Assembly (NCBI GenBank): GCA_029261155.1
Contig: JAJDBW010000010.1
Location: forward strand, 1-64,000
Source: Nitrospirota bacterium
Lineage (GTDB): Bacteria; Nitrospirota; Nitrospiria; SBBL01; JAADHI01
Direction of reading: 5' to 3'
Length of the DNA: 64,000 bases
Shown here: piece by piece, positions 16,537 to 26,058 of the stretch
Position numbering within the stretch: the first letter of the stretch is position 1
Layout of the letters: the number at the start of each line of letters is the position of its first letter
The notes under the pieces: generated by a model
What the model was told of the DNA's origin: nothing
Database searches by the model: none
The model's input: only the letters and a program-made list of their open reading frames with translations
Position numbers and translations under genes: made by a program

Positions 16537-17325
16537 TTATTGGACGCGAGTGGTTTTGGCGGATTGAGGCGTGGGGAAGGAAGTCGATCCGAATTGTTGC
16601 GGGGCCTTACCGGTGAGATGGGAGACGTAGGCGATTAAAACGGATTCGATTTCTTTTTTCATCTGTGCGGAGGGCTTTAGTCGATGAGCACGGAGAAAAT
16701 CCATTTTCTGGGAGGCATGCAGAAAGGCGCGGGTCCCCTGAGAGATGGCGATAAGGGCCGGGTTACCTGTGTCGCAATGACCACAGATGGCGCCGCCGGC
16801 TTTGCAGGAGAAGTGCACACCCAGCCGCAGGCCCGCTTTGAAGGCTTTTTTGCACTTGAGGCAAGGGTCCCATTGCGGTTGATAGCCGCAACAAGCGATG
16901 AGCCGGTTGATGAAAAGCATCGTCGAAAGCGGGCGGTCTTCGCCCGTTTCGAGGCGGTCGAGGCCTTGCAAGAGCAACTTAAAAATATCGGGATCGGCCT
17001 GGCGCTCGGGGGTCATCTGTTTAACCCAATCGACCATGCGCAGGGCGGATTCGATGCCCGTCCAGTCTTCCCGCAGCGCTTGGAAGGACTGGAGGATGTC
17101 GCACTGGTTCACGCGCGCCAGTTTGTCGCCCCCCTTTTCGAAGACGATGAGTTTGCAATGCGTGAAGGCCTCGAGCGAAGCCCCGAAGCGGCTCTTCATC
17201 CGCCGCGCCCCATTGGCCACGCCCGCAATCTTGCCTTTCTCCGCCGTAAAAAACGTGACTAACTTATCGGCCTCGCCCAACCGAATGCTCCCAAGCACGA
17301 TGGCTTCTGTAGTGAGAAGGGCCAT
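16537..17325 (-). CDS. recO: DNA repair protein RecO
   Basis: This 262-residue RecO recruits RecR and loads RecA onto SSB-coated gaps in the RecFOR pathway. The N-terminal OB fold is TEAIVLGSIRLGEADKLVTF followed by GKIAGVANGARRMKSRFG, the usual signature. The helical C-terminal part holds a zinc site made by C155, C158, C174 (and C181/C184, ICGHC). The length is standard. RecO normally binds the acidic tip of replicative SSB, and the short SSB in this window lacks that tip. The gene stands alone between the cus operon and an AT-rich orphan gene. Confidence 0.94.
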   Translation of the reverse strand: MALLTTEAIVLGSIRLGEADKLVTFFTAEKGKIAGVANGARRMKSRFGASLEAFTHCKLIVFEKGGDKLARVNQCDILQSFQALREDWTGIESALRMVDWVKQMTPERQADPDIFKLLLQGLDRLETGEDRPLSTMLFINRLIACCGYQPQWDPCLKCKKAFKAGLRLGVHFSCKAGGAICGHCDTGNPALIAISQGTRAFLHASQKMDFLRAHRLKPSAQMKKEIESVLIAYVSHLTGKAPQQFGSTSFPTPQSAKTTRVQ

Positions 17326-17416
17326 AAAGCTTTATCCTGTTGGTTCTAAACCGATTGACCCACGACTTAACACTAAACCAAGTCAAGTATTATGGAGTCG
17401 GGTTGAGCCAAGTTGG

Positions 17417-17980
17417 TCAAGTGTAGCTATTAATTCCTATTTTCTCATATGCTTTAGAACTGATCTTTTTCGAAAGGTCACTATGAAATTTTGACTCTGA
17501 ATTGGTAACAAATGAGGTGTTAGTCCCTTCTTTGTCTGCCCAAATAATGAAATCGATCTTTTCAATGTCACCGTTTTTAATTAGTCTTTCTAAATAGCGT
17601 AAATCTATTGGATCAGAAGTCTGATCTGGTGTGGTTCGTCCCGTTAGAACAAACCATAAATCTTGATACCCCACATAACCATGATGATTTATAAAAAATA
17701 AAATGTTAGGAACCTTGTGGTCAGGGTTGACAGAAAGAAACTGCTTTGTTGACTCATGAATTTTGTTTTGTATTTTATTATAAGTTGGGTCGGAATGTTC
17801 CCCTAGAACTTTATACTCAATAATTGATTTCAGTTCACAGTATCCAAACCGTTCGCCATTTATGAGCAATTCGAAATCAGGATTTTTATCCATTTGTTTT
17901 TTCCCAAAACAGCGTGCTTCGATATTCTTAGCCTTGAAAAAGTTTACGACTAGTCCTTTATCCGCCTTGTCTTCTTTCAT
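17417..17980 (-). CDS. AT-rich orphan protein with a PD-(D/E)XK nuclease-like motif
   Basis: I do not recognise a named family. The 187-residue product shows NPDFELLINGERFGYCELKS near the N-terminus: P34-D35, then E49-x-K51 after a short strand, the layout of PD-(D/E)XK nucleases. Later segments (VPNILFFINHHGYVGYQDLW; IDFIIWADKE) look like core beta-strands of an alpha/beta fold. The gene is clearly richer in A+T than recO and the transporter around it, with many AAA/AAT codons, suggesting transfer. No modification enzyme, helicase or integrase is adjacent. It could be a solitary restriction or defence nuclease, or an inactive relative. Confidence 0.7.
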   Translation of the reverse strand: MKEDKADKGLVVNFFKAKNIEARCFGKKQMDKNPDFELLINGERFGYCELKSIIEYKVLGEHSDPTYNKIQNKIHESTKQFLSVNPDHKVPNILFFINHHGYVGYQDLWFVLTGRTTPDQTSDPIDLRYLERLIKNGDIEKIDFIIWADKEGTNTSFVTNSESKFHSDLSKKISSKAYEKIGINSYT

Positions 17981-18205
17981 AAATTATAAACCGAATCTAA
18001 TTTTTCATTTGGAATGTTTGACGCTTAACCGGTAAATGAGTGAGCAAGGGCTCCTCGACTTTTAGGGAAGCCCTCAATCAGTCCGTATTGTAAGGTCTCC
18101 GTTAATGTTTTACAACTCTAGCGGAAGGCGCTATTCTAGCGCTCGTCATGCCGCAAAGTGGGCTAGTTCTGCATAAGAGAGACGAACTAAAAGGAATTTG
18201 TTGAC

Positions 18206-19660
18206 TTGATACTGCGCAACATAAAACAGATCGCCCTAATCACCGGCCCGCTCTTGGCCCTACTCGTTCCGGTCTTGTTCGACATCCAGGCGCATCCGCA
18301 GGCCGCCGCGATGCTGGGCATCGCCTTGTGGATGGCGCTATGGTGGATGACGGAGTGCGTGCCGCTGGCGGTGACGGCGCTGATTCCGCTGATCGCTTTT
18401 CCCCTGACGGGGATTGCCGCCGGAAAAGAGACGGCGCCGCGTTATATGACGAGCACTATCTTTCTTTTCTTGGGCGGTTTCCTCATTGCGCAGGCCATGG
18501 AGGCGACGGGGCTGCATCGCCGGCTTGCGCTTTTTATTCTCTCGCGTTGGAACGCCAGTCTCACGCAGATCCTCATCGGCTTTGCGCTGGCGACGGCCTT
18601 TCTTTCGATGTGGATTTCCAATACAGCCACGACGATGCTCATGGCGACCATTGCCCTAGCCGTGCTCTCCCGTTTGGATCGGGAACTTAAGCCGGAAGAG
18701 ATGAAGGTTGTCGCCTCGACCCTGCTCTTGACCATCGCCTATTCCGCCAACATCGGCGGCATGGGCACGCCGGTGGGCAGCCCGCCTAATTTGGTTTTTC
18801 TCGAAACGATGAAACGAACCTTTCCCGAAAACGTCCCGAGTTTCCTGCAATGGATGATGATTGGTGTGCCCGTCGTGATCGCCGGTCTGACCGTACTTTA
18901 TTTCATGGAAGGTCGGCGACTGCGCCATCTCCCTTGGTCGGAATCGGCGGTGACGATGCTCAAGCAAGAGGCCCAAGGCCTGGGTCCGATGCGAGGCGAT
19001 GAGCGTTTTGTCGCGGCCATACTGAGCCTCACGGCCTTGGCCTGGATGACGCGCGAAGGCATCGCGGGCGAGGGTTTCTCCATCCCCGGCTGGTCGGCCC
19101 TTTTGCCGCATAAAGGCTTGGATGATGGGACGGTGGCGATTGCCGCGGCCCTTACTTTTTTTGTCGTGCCGATTAAACAAGGCGTGCCGATTTTAGACCG
19201 CGCGGCCTTCGCTCGTTTGCCCTGGCATATCCTCCTTTTATTCGGGGGTGGTTTCGCCATGGCCATGGGCATGGAACGCTCCGGTCTTTCGGAAGTCATC
19301 GGAAACCAGATGGCTTTTCTTGCGGATGTTTCACCCCTGGTGATGATGCTGGGCCTCGCCCTTTCGGTGACTTTTCTGACGGAGATCACCAGCAACACGG
19401 CGACCACGCAAGTGCTGCTGCCTATTCTTGCGGCGGTGGCGGTGGGCAGCGGACAAGATGCTGTGTTGTTGTTGGCGACCGCGACGCTTTCGGCCTCCTG
19501 CGCCTTTATGCTGCCGGTCGCAACGCCGCCCAACGCCATCGTTTTTGGCACGGATCGCGTGCCCATGTCGGCGATGATGAAGGCCGGATTCAAGCTGAAT
19601 CTGGTCATGGCCTTGGTCATTGTCGCGATCGTCCGCTTGCTTCGTTTCGTGCTGCCATGA
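18206..19660 (+). CDS. DASS-family sodium/di- or tricarboxylate symporter
   Basis: This 484-residue inner-membrane transporter of the SLC13/CitT type has about a dozen hydrophobic helices. It contains two inverted-repeat SNT motifs, SNTATTM at about 138 and SNTATTQ at about 396, which bind sodium and the carboxylate. The loops GMGTPVGSPPN and ATPPNAIVFG complete the binding sites. It would import (or exchange) succinate, malate, fumarate or citrate. The start is a TTG at 18206 behind AAGGAA, because no ATG precedes the conserved region. It overlaps the next gene by four bases. Placement in an rTCA organism is suggestive, but the substrate is not determined. Confidence 0.9.
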   Translation: MILRNIKQIALITGPLLALLVPVLFDIQAHPQAAAMLGIALWMALWWMTECVPLAVTALIPLIAFPLTGIAAGKETAPRYMTSTIFLFLGGFLIAQAMEATGLHRRLALFILSRWNASLTQILIGFALATAFLSMWISNTATTMLMATIALAVLSRLDRELKPEEMKVVASTLLLTIAYSANIGGMGTPVGSPPNLVFLETMKRTFPENVPSFLQWMMIGVPVVIAGLTVLYFMEGRRLRHLPWSESAVTMLKQEAQGLGPMRGDERFVAAILSLTALAWMTREGIAGEGFSIPGWSALLPHKGLDDGTVAIAAALTFFVVPIKQGVPILDRAAFARLPWHILLLFGGGFAMAMGMERSGLSEVIGNQMAFLADVSPLVMMLGLALSVTFLTEITSNTATTQVLLPILAAVAVGSGQDAVLLLATATLSASCAFMLPVATPPNAIVFGTDRVPMSAMMKAGFKLNLVMALVIVAIVRLLRFVLP

Positions 19661-20553
19661 GCGTTCCGGGAGTGAAAAGGCTTCGTCTCCACAAGACGCT
19701 GGGAAAGCAAATCGAGGCCCTGCACCGTGTTCGCCAGCCCCAGGCGCGGCTACAAGCCGATCCTATCGAGATGCCCCGGCGCTATCGCGATCCCTTAGAT
19801 ATCGAAGTCGTCGGCCTCCTTTCGGCGACCTTGGCCTATGGGCGGGTCGGGCTTTTTAAGCCCGTAGTTGAAAAGATACTGTCTTTGTGTGGCGGTTCTC
19901 CTTTCCGTTATGTGGCCACTTTCGATGCAAAGCGGGAGCGGCCTCGCTTCAAGGGCCTTTATTATCGATTTAACCGTTCGGAAGACTTTGTCTCTTTCTT
20001 GGATCGCATGGGCCAAGTGATTCGACAGCATGATTCGCTGGGGCGCTGCTTTCTTTCCCATTATCGTGAAGCCGATGAAGACATCGGCCCGGCCTTGAGC
20101 GGTTTTATCGCCGCCTTGCATGCCGCGCGACCGGACGCCTTGTCGCGCGGTTTAGCCTATATGCTGCCTTCGCCCGAGGCGGGCAGCGCGTGCAAGCGCC
20201 TGAATCTCTACCTCCGTTGGATGATCCGGCCTGACGACGGTATCGATTTTGGGTTCTGGAAGGCCATTCCGTCGTCTAAACTCATTATTCCCCTCGATAC
20301 CCACGTCATCCGCATCGCCGCCTACTTGGGCTTAAGTCGGCGAAAGAGTCCCGATTGGAAGATGGCCAAGGAGATTACGGAGGCCCTCAAACGCTTCGAC
20401 CCTGCCGATCCCGTGAAATACGACTTCGCCCTTTGTCATCTCGGTATTTCGGGCGATTGCCCGCTTCAGGCAGACCCCGAGAAGTGCGAGGCTTGTCTCT
20501 TGCGGGAAGGCTGCCGCCGCGGGCGTCGCGCGCTGCGGCGCATCGCATCCTGA
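19657..20553 (+). CDS. TIGR02757 (DUF2400) protein, DNA-glycosylase-like fold with Cys cluster
   Basis: This 298-residue protein of a widespread uncharacterised family starts within the transporter stop (ATGA overlap). DPLDIEVVGLLSATLAYGRV and LNLYLRWMIRPDDGIDFG are family signatures. The sequence SSKLIIPLDTHVIRIAAYLGL places an Asp-Thr-His (214-216) where endonuclease III has its catalytic aspartate. The C-terminus carries C268-x8-C277-x2-C280-x5-C286, close to the Fe-S cluster loop of HhH-GPD glycosylases (x6-x2-x5). A role in base-excision repair or nucleic-acid binding is possible but unproven. The transporter coupling is probably incidental. Confidence 0.88.
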   Translation: MSVPGVKRLRLHKTLGKQIEALHRVRQPQARLQADPIEMPRRYRDPLDIEVVGLLSATLAYGRVGLFKPVVEKILSLCGGSPFRYVATFDAKRERPRFKGLYYRFNRSEDFVSFLDRMGQVIRQHDSLGRCFLSHYREADEDIGPALSGFIAALHAARPDALSRGLAYMLPSPEAGSACKRLNLYLRWMIRPDDGIDFGFWKAIPSSKLIIPLDTHVIRIAAYLGLSRRKSPDWKMAKEITEALKRFDPADPVKYDFALCHLGISGDCPLQADPEKCEACLLREGCRRGRRALRRIAS

Positions 20554-20727
20554 GCGCAGCGTCCTCTGCGTGCAATTTTCGAATCCCCCACCTTCTCCCG
20601 CCTTTTTTGGTGGAGGCCACCGAAACTCTGATAGATTTCACGCGCTTGCGCGGGAAAACCGTATTTACACAAAGTGTCGAACATGATAGCATGAGCAGAT
20701 TTTTAACCTGGAGGTCCTGTCGGCCCA

Positions 20728-23142
20728 TTGGCAAAGTTGTGTAAGTCTATTTTTATTTTCTTTTTTGTCCTCTTTTCTCTCTCTTCCGTGGCACTGGCGC
20801 AGGATAGGGAAATCCGGGTGAAGTTGATCGAGATTAAGGGAAACCGTAAGATCGACCGGATGACGATTCTATCCAGGTTGATCATGAAGGAGGGGGATCT
20901 CTTTTCTCCGGAAGGCATTCAGGACGAGATTAAAAACCTCTATCAAATGGGCTTTTTCGAACATGTCTCGGTCGAATCGGAAGGGCTTGAAGGTGGCGTC
21001 GCGCTTTATTTTATCGTTCAAGAGCGCCCTTTTTTAGTCGATGTGGTCTATGAGGGCAATGAAGATCTGGATGCCGATAAGCTAAACGAAGCCGTTTCAA
21101 TTCGCACCCAAACATTTTTCGATCCGGAAGCGGTCGCGGCTTACGTTGAAAGACTTAAGTCGGCCTATGAAGCGGAGGCCTACTATAATACCTCCGTCAT
21201 TCCAGTGACTCAGATTCTGCCCGAAAATAAAGCCGTGCTCACCTTCGTGATCGAGGAAGGCGGTCAAGCCTATATTCGGGAAGTGCGCTTCGAAGGAAAT
21301 GCCACCTTTAAGAGCAAACGCCTAAAAAAGGAGATCGAGACCTCCAGTTATTTTTGGCTAAGCTCTTGGATTACAGAGTCGGGCCGTTTTAAAAAGGAGC
21401 AACTCGATTTTGATCGGGAACGGCTCAAGGAATTTTACATGAACAACGGCTATTTTGACATCGAAATCGGCGCGCCTGAAGTGGTGTTAAGCGAAGACAA
21501 AGAATGGTTCGTGATTACGCTGGCGATTCGTGAAGGCGAAATTTACAGCCTGGCTTCCATCGATTACGAGGGCAGCGAGATTTTTGAAAAAGACGAGTTG
21601 GTGACCCTGACGGAAAGCAAGTCGGGCGGCATTTTTAATCGCGGCCTCTTGCGTGCCGATATCTCCCGCATGGTTGATCACTATGGGGAACGGGGTTATA
21701 TCTACGCCAATATCGTCCCCAATATTCAGCCCGGATTAATGGAACGGACGGTCGATGTGGTCTTCCAAATTACCGAGCAAGAACCGGTGAAGGTCCGGGA
21801 GATTCATATTTCGGGAAACAACAAAACGCGCGACAAAGTGATCCGTAGAGAAATTCGGGTCAACGAGCAGGAAACCATTAATACCAAGGGCCTACGCCGG
21901 AGTTTTCAACGCCTTCACAATCTTAACTTTTTCGAAACAGTGAACATTGTTCCGACGCCGATCGAGCCTGGTTGGGTGGACTTGGATGTCGAGGTGAAAG
22001 AAAAGCCCACTGGCACCTTCAGTATTGGCGGGGGCTACAGCTCGGAGGATCAATTCGTGGCCACCATGGATGTGACCATGGGCAACTTTCTCGGCAAAGG
22101 CCAGCTGCTTAAGCTACGGGCGGAAACGGGCCGCCGCCGCGATACCTACAGCCTGACCTTTCGGGAGCCCTACCTCTTCGACAGCCAATATTCGGGCACG
22201 GTCGATCTTTTTAATCAGGTCCGCGACTTCGGATCCTACGACGAAAAGCGGACGGGCGGTGATCTGATCTTGGGCCGCGCCTTCGGAGAATACACCCGTG
22301 CGAGCGCGAGTTATAAGATTGAGACCCTGGAGGTCTTTAATCTCGATACAGTGACACAAAATGTAAAAGACGCCAATAACAACGACATAATCGATCCGAA
22401 TACCGGTCTACCAATCACGCAAACGGTCGTCAGTCCTTCTGTCCCGATTCAGGCAGAAGAACAATCTCTTTTTGGTGAAACCCTCACCAGTTCCTTGGGT
22501 TTCAGTCTGGCACATGATACGCGTGATTTCGCCTTCGATCCTAAGGAAGGGGGCCGAAACTCGATCTCTTTCGAATACGCAGGCACTTTTTTGGGAGGAG
22601 ACAACGACTACTACAATGTTGTGACCGATTCGAGCCGTTTCTTCCCCCTGTGGTGGGACCACGTTTTTTCTCTCCATGGCCGTTTCGGTTTTGCAGAAGG
22701 CATAGGAAGGAAAGACCTGCCGGTTGGCGAACGCTTCTATGTCGGGGGGATTAACACGGTTCGGGGGTTCAAATTCGGAAGAGCTGGACCGGTCTCTACC
22801 TTGTTAGATCCAAATGGTAACCCTTTGTTGGACCCAAATGGTAACCCCGTCTTCGGAAATGGTGAAATCTTGGGCGGAAACAAACAGCTCTATTTTAACT
22901 TCGAGTATCTCGTTCCCTTGGTCAAGGAAGCGCAGATTAAGCTGGTGCTTTTTTATGACTACGGTGCGGCTTTTGACAACGGACAAGACATCGCGCGTTC
23001 TGGCATGCGGAAGTCGGCCGGGGTCGGCATTCGCTGGATCTCGCCGGTGGGTCCTCTGCGTTTAGAGTGGGGACGAAATTTGGAGCCCAGGTTGGGGGAA
23101 CCCTCTAAAACGGTCGAGTTTTCCATTGGCTCGTTGTTCTAA
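20728..23142 (+). CDS. bamA: Outer-membrane protein assembly factor BamA
   Basis: This 804-residue Omp85 protein inserts beta-barrel proteins into the outer membrane. A signal peptide (IFIFFFVLFSLSSVALAQD) is followed by five POTRA domains (for example VKLIEIKGNRKIDRMTILSR and VREIHISGNNKTRDKVIRRE) and a C-terminal barrel ending in the VEFSIGSLF beta-signal with terminal Phe. The barrel contains the lid-lock VGGINTVRGF, with the conserved RGF. I accept the TTG at 20728 behind GGAGG. A surface-loop region at about 692-707 is a tandem eight-residue repeat. It heads the envelope cluster and is followed by skp, as in many Gram-negative bacteria. Confidence 0.96.
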   Translation: MAKLCKSIFIFFFVLFSLSSVALAQDREIRVKLIEIKGNRKIDRMTILSRLIMKEGDLFSPEGIQDEIKNLYQMGFFEHVSVESEGLEGGVALYFIVQERPFLVDVVYEGNEDLDADKLNEAVSIRTQTFFDPEAVAAYVERLKSAYEAEAYYNTSVIPVTQILPENKAVLTFVIEEGGQAYIREVRFEGNATFKSKRLKKEIETSSYFWLSSWITESGRFKKEQLDFDRERLKEFYMNNGYFDIEIGAPEVVLSEDKEWFVITLAIREGEIYSLASIDYEGSEIFEKDELVTLTESKSGGIFNRGLLRADISRMVDHYGERGYIYANIVPNIQPGLMERTVDVVFQITEQEPVKVREIHISGNNKTRDKVIRREIRVNEQETINTKGLRRSFQRLHNLNFFETVNIVPTPIEPGWVDLDVEVKEKPTGTFSIGGGYSSEDQFVATMDVTMGNFLGKGQLLKLRAETGRRRDTYSLTFREPYLFDSQYSGTVDLFNQVRDFGSYDEKRTGGDLILGRAFGEYTRASASYKIETLEVFNLDTVTQNVKDANNNDIIDPNTGLPITQTVVSPSVPIQAEEQSLFGETLTSSLGFSLAHDTRDFAFDPKEGGRNSISFEYAGTFLGGDNDYYNVVTDSSRFFPLWWDHVFSLHGRFGFAEGIGRKDLPVGERFYVGGINTVRGFKFGRAGPVSTLLDPNGNPLLDPNGNPVFGNGEILGGNKQLYFNFEYLVPLVKEAQIKLVLFYDYGAAFDNGQDIARSGMRKSAGVGIRWISPVGPLRLEWGRNLEPRLGEPSKTVEFSIGSLF
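22801..22848 (+). repeat. Tandem 24-bp repeat inside bamA
   Basis: Two copies encode LLDPNGNP twice in a row, differing at a few third positions. They fall just after the RGF lid-lock, in a probable extracellular loop. Unit count could change by slippage without breaking the frame. A related motif, IDPNTGLP, occurs in another loop about 135 residues earlier. Confidence 0.8.
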
Positions 23143-23237
23143 AAAATAACGTTTTATAAATTAAGATGGACAGGATTTATTCATGGCATCAACTAAGAAA
23201 GACATTCGATAGGTTATATCGTTATCAAGGAGGAAGG

Positions 23238-23783
23238 ATGAAAAGATTCGGTTATTTGATCGCCCTGGCCGCCCTCGTTTTATTTACGGGGAATACGGCT
23301 TTTTCGGAATCGCTTAATGTGGCCTTCGTCGAGGCGCAAAAGGTCTTGGAAGTGTCCCAGGCCGGTAAGCAGGTGCAAGCCAAGATGGAAGAATTTGTCA
23401 TGAGCCGCCAGAAGATTATCGACCTGGAAGAAAAAGACCTTCGCGAGCTTGAGGAGGATTTGACCAAGCAGGCCGCGCTGTTGTCTCCCGAGGCCAAGCG
23501 GGCCAAGCAGGAAGAATTTCAAAAAAAACTCATGGACTATCAGAAAAGGGCAAGGGATCTGAATAAAGAAGTCCAAGAAAAAAAGATTGAATCGCTCAAG
23601 CACTTCAACCTTAGGATGGAAGAGGTGGTCAAGGGGATTGCCGAAAAGGAGGGCTATGCCTTCGTCCTCGATAAAGGAAACGAAGGCGGTGTTGTGCTTT
23701 TTGCCAAAGACGCCTTAGATATTACGGATCAAGTGGTGAAGTCGCTCGATCAAAAAGAAAGTGAAAAGACTAAATCCAAGTAA
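23238..23783 (+). CDS. skp: Periplasmic chaperone Skp/OmpH
   Basis: This 181-residue protein escorts unfolded outer-membrane proteins to BamA. A signal peptide ([20 protein letters not shown], ending near AFS) is followed by [20 protein letters not shown], long charged coiled-coil arms ([20 protein letters not shown]) and the C-terminal strand [18 protein letters not shown]. This is the OmpH jellyfish-like trimer design. The ATG at 23238 is chosen because of AAGGAGGAAGG directly upstream; a longer frame from 23166 has no support. It lies between bamA and lpxD, the classic arrangement. Confidence 0.93.
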   Translation: MKRFGYLIALAALVLFTGNTAFSESLNVAFVEAQKVLEVSQAGKQVQAKMEEFVMSRQKIIDLEEKDLRELEEDLTKQAALLSPEAKRAKQEEFQKKLMDYQKRARDLNKEVQEKKIESLKHFNLRMEEVVKGIAEKEGYAFVLDKGNEGGVVLFAKDALDITDQVVKSLDQKESEKTKSK

Positions 23784-23794
23784 AGGTTCTTCGG

Positions 23795-24847
23795 ATGGCT
23801 AGGCCGCTTAGCGAAATTGCAAAGGCCTTAAAGGGTCGCATCGTCGGTGACGCGGGGCTTCAGATCGAAGGCATTTCCGCGCTTGAAACCGCAAAGGCCG
23901 GGGAGCTGAGCTTCGTCGCCGATAAGAAAAACGAAAAGAAGGCCGCGGTGAGCGGGGCCTCCGCCTTGATCGTTCGCGCGGCTTTGGAGGGGCTAGAGAA
24001 AACATTCCTCGTGGTTGATAACCCTTATTTTGCCTTTGCCCAAGCGATGGTGCTGTTCTACCCCCCCAAGACCTATCCTTCCGGCGTGGATTCGAGCGCC
24101 GTGCTCGGCACAGGGGTGGATATCGGCAAAAGGGCCTCAGTGGGACAACTGGCCATCATCGAAAACAACGTGAAGATTGGCGAACGCGCACGCATCGGCG
24201 CCGGCGTTTTTGTCGGCGAAGGCAGCATAATCGGAGACGACACCCTGATTCATCCGAATGTTACCATCCGCGAAGGCGTAAAAATCGGCGCACGGGTCAT
24301 CGTCCACAGCGGCACGGTCATCGGCAGCGACGGCTTCGGCTTCGCCCCCGATCAAGGGCGCTATCATAAAATTCCGCAGGTCGGCGGCGTCATCATCGAA
24401 GACGATGTGGAATTGGGGTCCAATGTTTCCGTCGATCGGGGTGCATTGGGCGATACGGTGATCGGCCGTGGGACCAAGGTCGACAACCTGGTGCAGATCG
24501 GCCACAACGTCGTCATCGGAAACGACACCATTCTCGTCGCGCAAGTCGGCATCTCCGGCAGCGTGAAGATTGGCCATCACGCGACCTTGGCGGGCCAGGT
24601 GGGCGTGGCAGGACATCTGACGATTGGAGACCATGTTGTCCTCGGCGGAAAATCGGGCGTGACGAAGGACATCCCCTCCGGCAGCGGCATGACGGGTTTC
24701 CCGCCGATTCCCCATAAAGATTGGCTCCGGGCGCAGGCTGTCTTCCGGCATCTGCCCGAGATGAAAAACCAAGTGAAGAACCTGAACGAAAAAATCGCAC
24801 AATTGGAAAACGAAATGTCGAAGCTTAAGAACAGGGAGAACGCATAA
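23795..24847 (+). CDS. lpxD: UDP-3-O-acylglucosamine N-acyltransferase LpxD
   Basis: This 350-residue enzyme performs the third step of lipid A synthesis, adding the second hydroxyacyl chain from acyl-ACP at the 2-amino group. The N-terminal uridine-binding domain ([20 protein letters not shown]) is followed by a left-handed beta-helix of hexapeptide repeats with the catalytic-site region [20 protein letters not shown]. The C-terminus is a helix with a coiled-coil ([20 protein letters not shown]) that helps trimerise. It starts 11 bases after skp and ends directly at the fabZ start. Confidence 0.97.
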   Translation: MARPLSEIAKALKGRIVGDAGLQIEGISALETAKAGELSFVADKKNEKKAAVSGASALIVRAALEGLEKTFLVVDNPYFAFAQAMVLFYPPKTYPSGVDSSAVLGTGVDIGKRASVGQLAIIENNVKIGERARIGAGVFVGEGSIIGDDTLIHPNVTIREGVKIGARVIVHSGTVIGSDGFGFAPDQGRYHKIPQVGGVIIEDDVELGSNVSVDRGALGDTVIGRGTKVDNLVQIGHNVVIGNDTILVAQVGISGSVKIGHHATLAGQVGVAGHLTIGDHVVLGGKSGVTKDIPSGSGMTGFPPIPHKDWLRAQAVFRHLPEMKNQVKNLNEKIAQLENEMSKLKNRENA

Positions 24848-25288
24848 ATGGATATCCAGGAGATCTTGGCGATCTTACCGCACCGCTACCCCTTTCTGCT
24901 CGTCGATCGCATCCTTGAGATTGATCCTGGAAAGCAAATCGTCGCATTGAAAAACGTCTCGATGAACGAACCTTTTTTTCAGGGGCACTTCCCAAAACAT
25001 CCGATTATGCCGGGGGTCTTGATTATTGAGGCCATGGCGCAAGCGGGCGCGGTCTTGGCCTATAAGTCGTCCAAAGAAAATGAAGGCAAGCTGGTCTTTT
25101 TTCTCGGCATCGACAAGGCCAAATTTAGGAAGCCGGTTTATCCCGGAGATCAGCTGCGGATCGAAGTCAGCGTCGTTCGGGAACGCCCGCCTTTTTGGAA
25201 ACTCAAAGGCATGGCCTATGTCGAAGGCACACTCTATGCCGAGGCCGAATTGAAGGCGATGTTGGGCGAGGAAGGGGCCAAAGAATGA
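24848..25288 (+). CDS. fabZ: 3-hydroxyacyl-ACP dehydratase FabZ
   Basis: This 146-residue hot-dog-fold dehydratase works in fatty-acid elongation and competes with lipid A enzymes for 3-hydroxyacyl-ACP. The N-terminus [20 protein letters not shown] and the active-site helix [20 protein letters not shown], with its catalytic His, are diagnostic. The ATG follows the lpxD stop without a gap, and its own stop overlaps the lpxA start (ATGA). The lpxD-fabZ-lpxA order is conserved across Gram-negative bacteria. Confidence 0.97.
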   Translation: MDIQEILAILPHRYPFLLVDRILEIDPGKQIVALKNVSMNEPFFQGHFPKHPIMPGVLIIEAMAQAGAVLAYKSSKENEGKLVFFLGIDKAKFRKPVYPGDQLRIEVSVVRERPPFWKLKGMAYVEGTLYAEAELKAMLGEEGAKE

Positions 25289-26058
25289 ACATTCACCCCA
25301 GCGCCATCGTAGACCCCAAGGCGCAAGTCGATCCAAGCGTAACCATCGGTCCCTACACGACGATCGGGGCGCATGTGAAAATCGGCAAGGACACGCAAAT
25401 TGGCTCTCATGTCGTCATCGACGGCTGGACGGAGATCGGCGAGGGCAACAAAATCTTCCCTTTTGCTTCCATCGGCATGGAGCCCCAGGACTTAAAGTTT
25501 AAGGACGAAAAGACCTTTGTGAAAATCGGTTCGCACAATGTGGTCCGGGAATATGTCACCATTCATCGCGGCACCGGCACCGGCGGCGGGACGACGACCA
25601 TCGGCGATCACGCTTATCTCATGGCCTATGTGCACGTCGCTCACGATTGCAAGGTCGGGAATAAGGTCATCATGGCCAATGCCGCCACCCTCGCGGGTTG
25701 TATCGACATTGGTGATCATGCCATTTTGGGCGGATTGGTGGCCGTGCATCAATTTGTTCGTGTGGGGTCCTACGCCATGATCGGGGGTTGTTCCGCCGTG
25801 GCCCAGGACGTTCCCCCTTATGTCACCGTGGCGGGCAATCACGCAAAGCTCTATGGCCTCAACAGCGTGGGCCTCAAACGGCATGGCTTTTCGAACGATC
25901 AAATCCGAAAACTCAAAGCGGTTTACAAGCTGCTCTTTCGTTCGGGCATGCCCCAGCGCGAGGCCATAAAGCAAGGTCGCGAGCAATGGGGCGACGTTTC
26001 CGAAGTCGCACAGTTTCTGGCCTTTATTGAGAATTCCAAGCGCGGGGTCTGCCGGTGA
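25285..26058 (+). CDS. lpxA: UDP-N-acetylglucosamine acyltransferase LpxA
   Basis: This 257-residue enzyme performs the first committed step of lipid A synthesis. Starting at the ATG that overlaps the fabZ stop gives [20 protein letters not shown], the expected N-terminus. The beta-helix follows, with [18 protein letters not shown], and the conserved [20 protein letters not shown] containing the catalytic His. The C-terminal helical domain begins near [20 protein letters not shown]. The stop overlaps the lpxI GTG start. Because a Gfo/Idh dehydrogenase follows in the cluster, the acceptor could be a diamino sugar (see findings). Confidence 0.97.
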   Translation: MNIHPSAIVDPKAQVDPSVTIGPYTTIGAHVKIGKDTQIGSHVVIDGWTEIGEGNKIFPFASIGMEPQDLKFKDEKTFVKIGSHNVVREYVTIHRGTGTGGGTTTIGDHAYLMAYVHVAHDCKVGNKVIMANAATLAGCIDIGDHAILGGLVAVHQFVRVGSYAMIGGCSAVAQDVPPYVTVAGNHAKLYGLNSVGLKRHGFSNDQIRKLKAVYKLLFRSGMPQREAIKQGREQWGDVSEVAQFLAFIENSKRGVCR

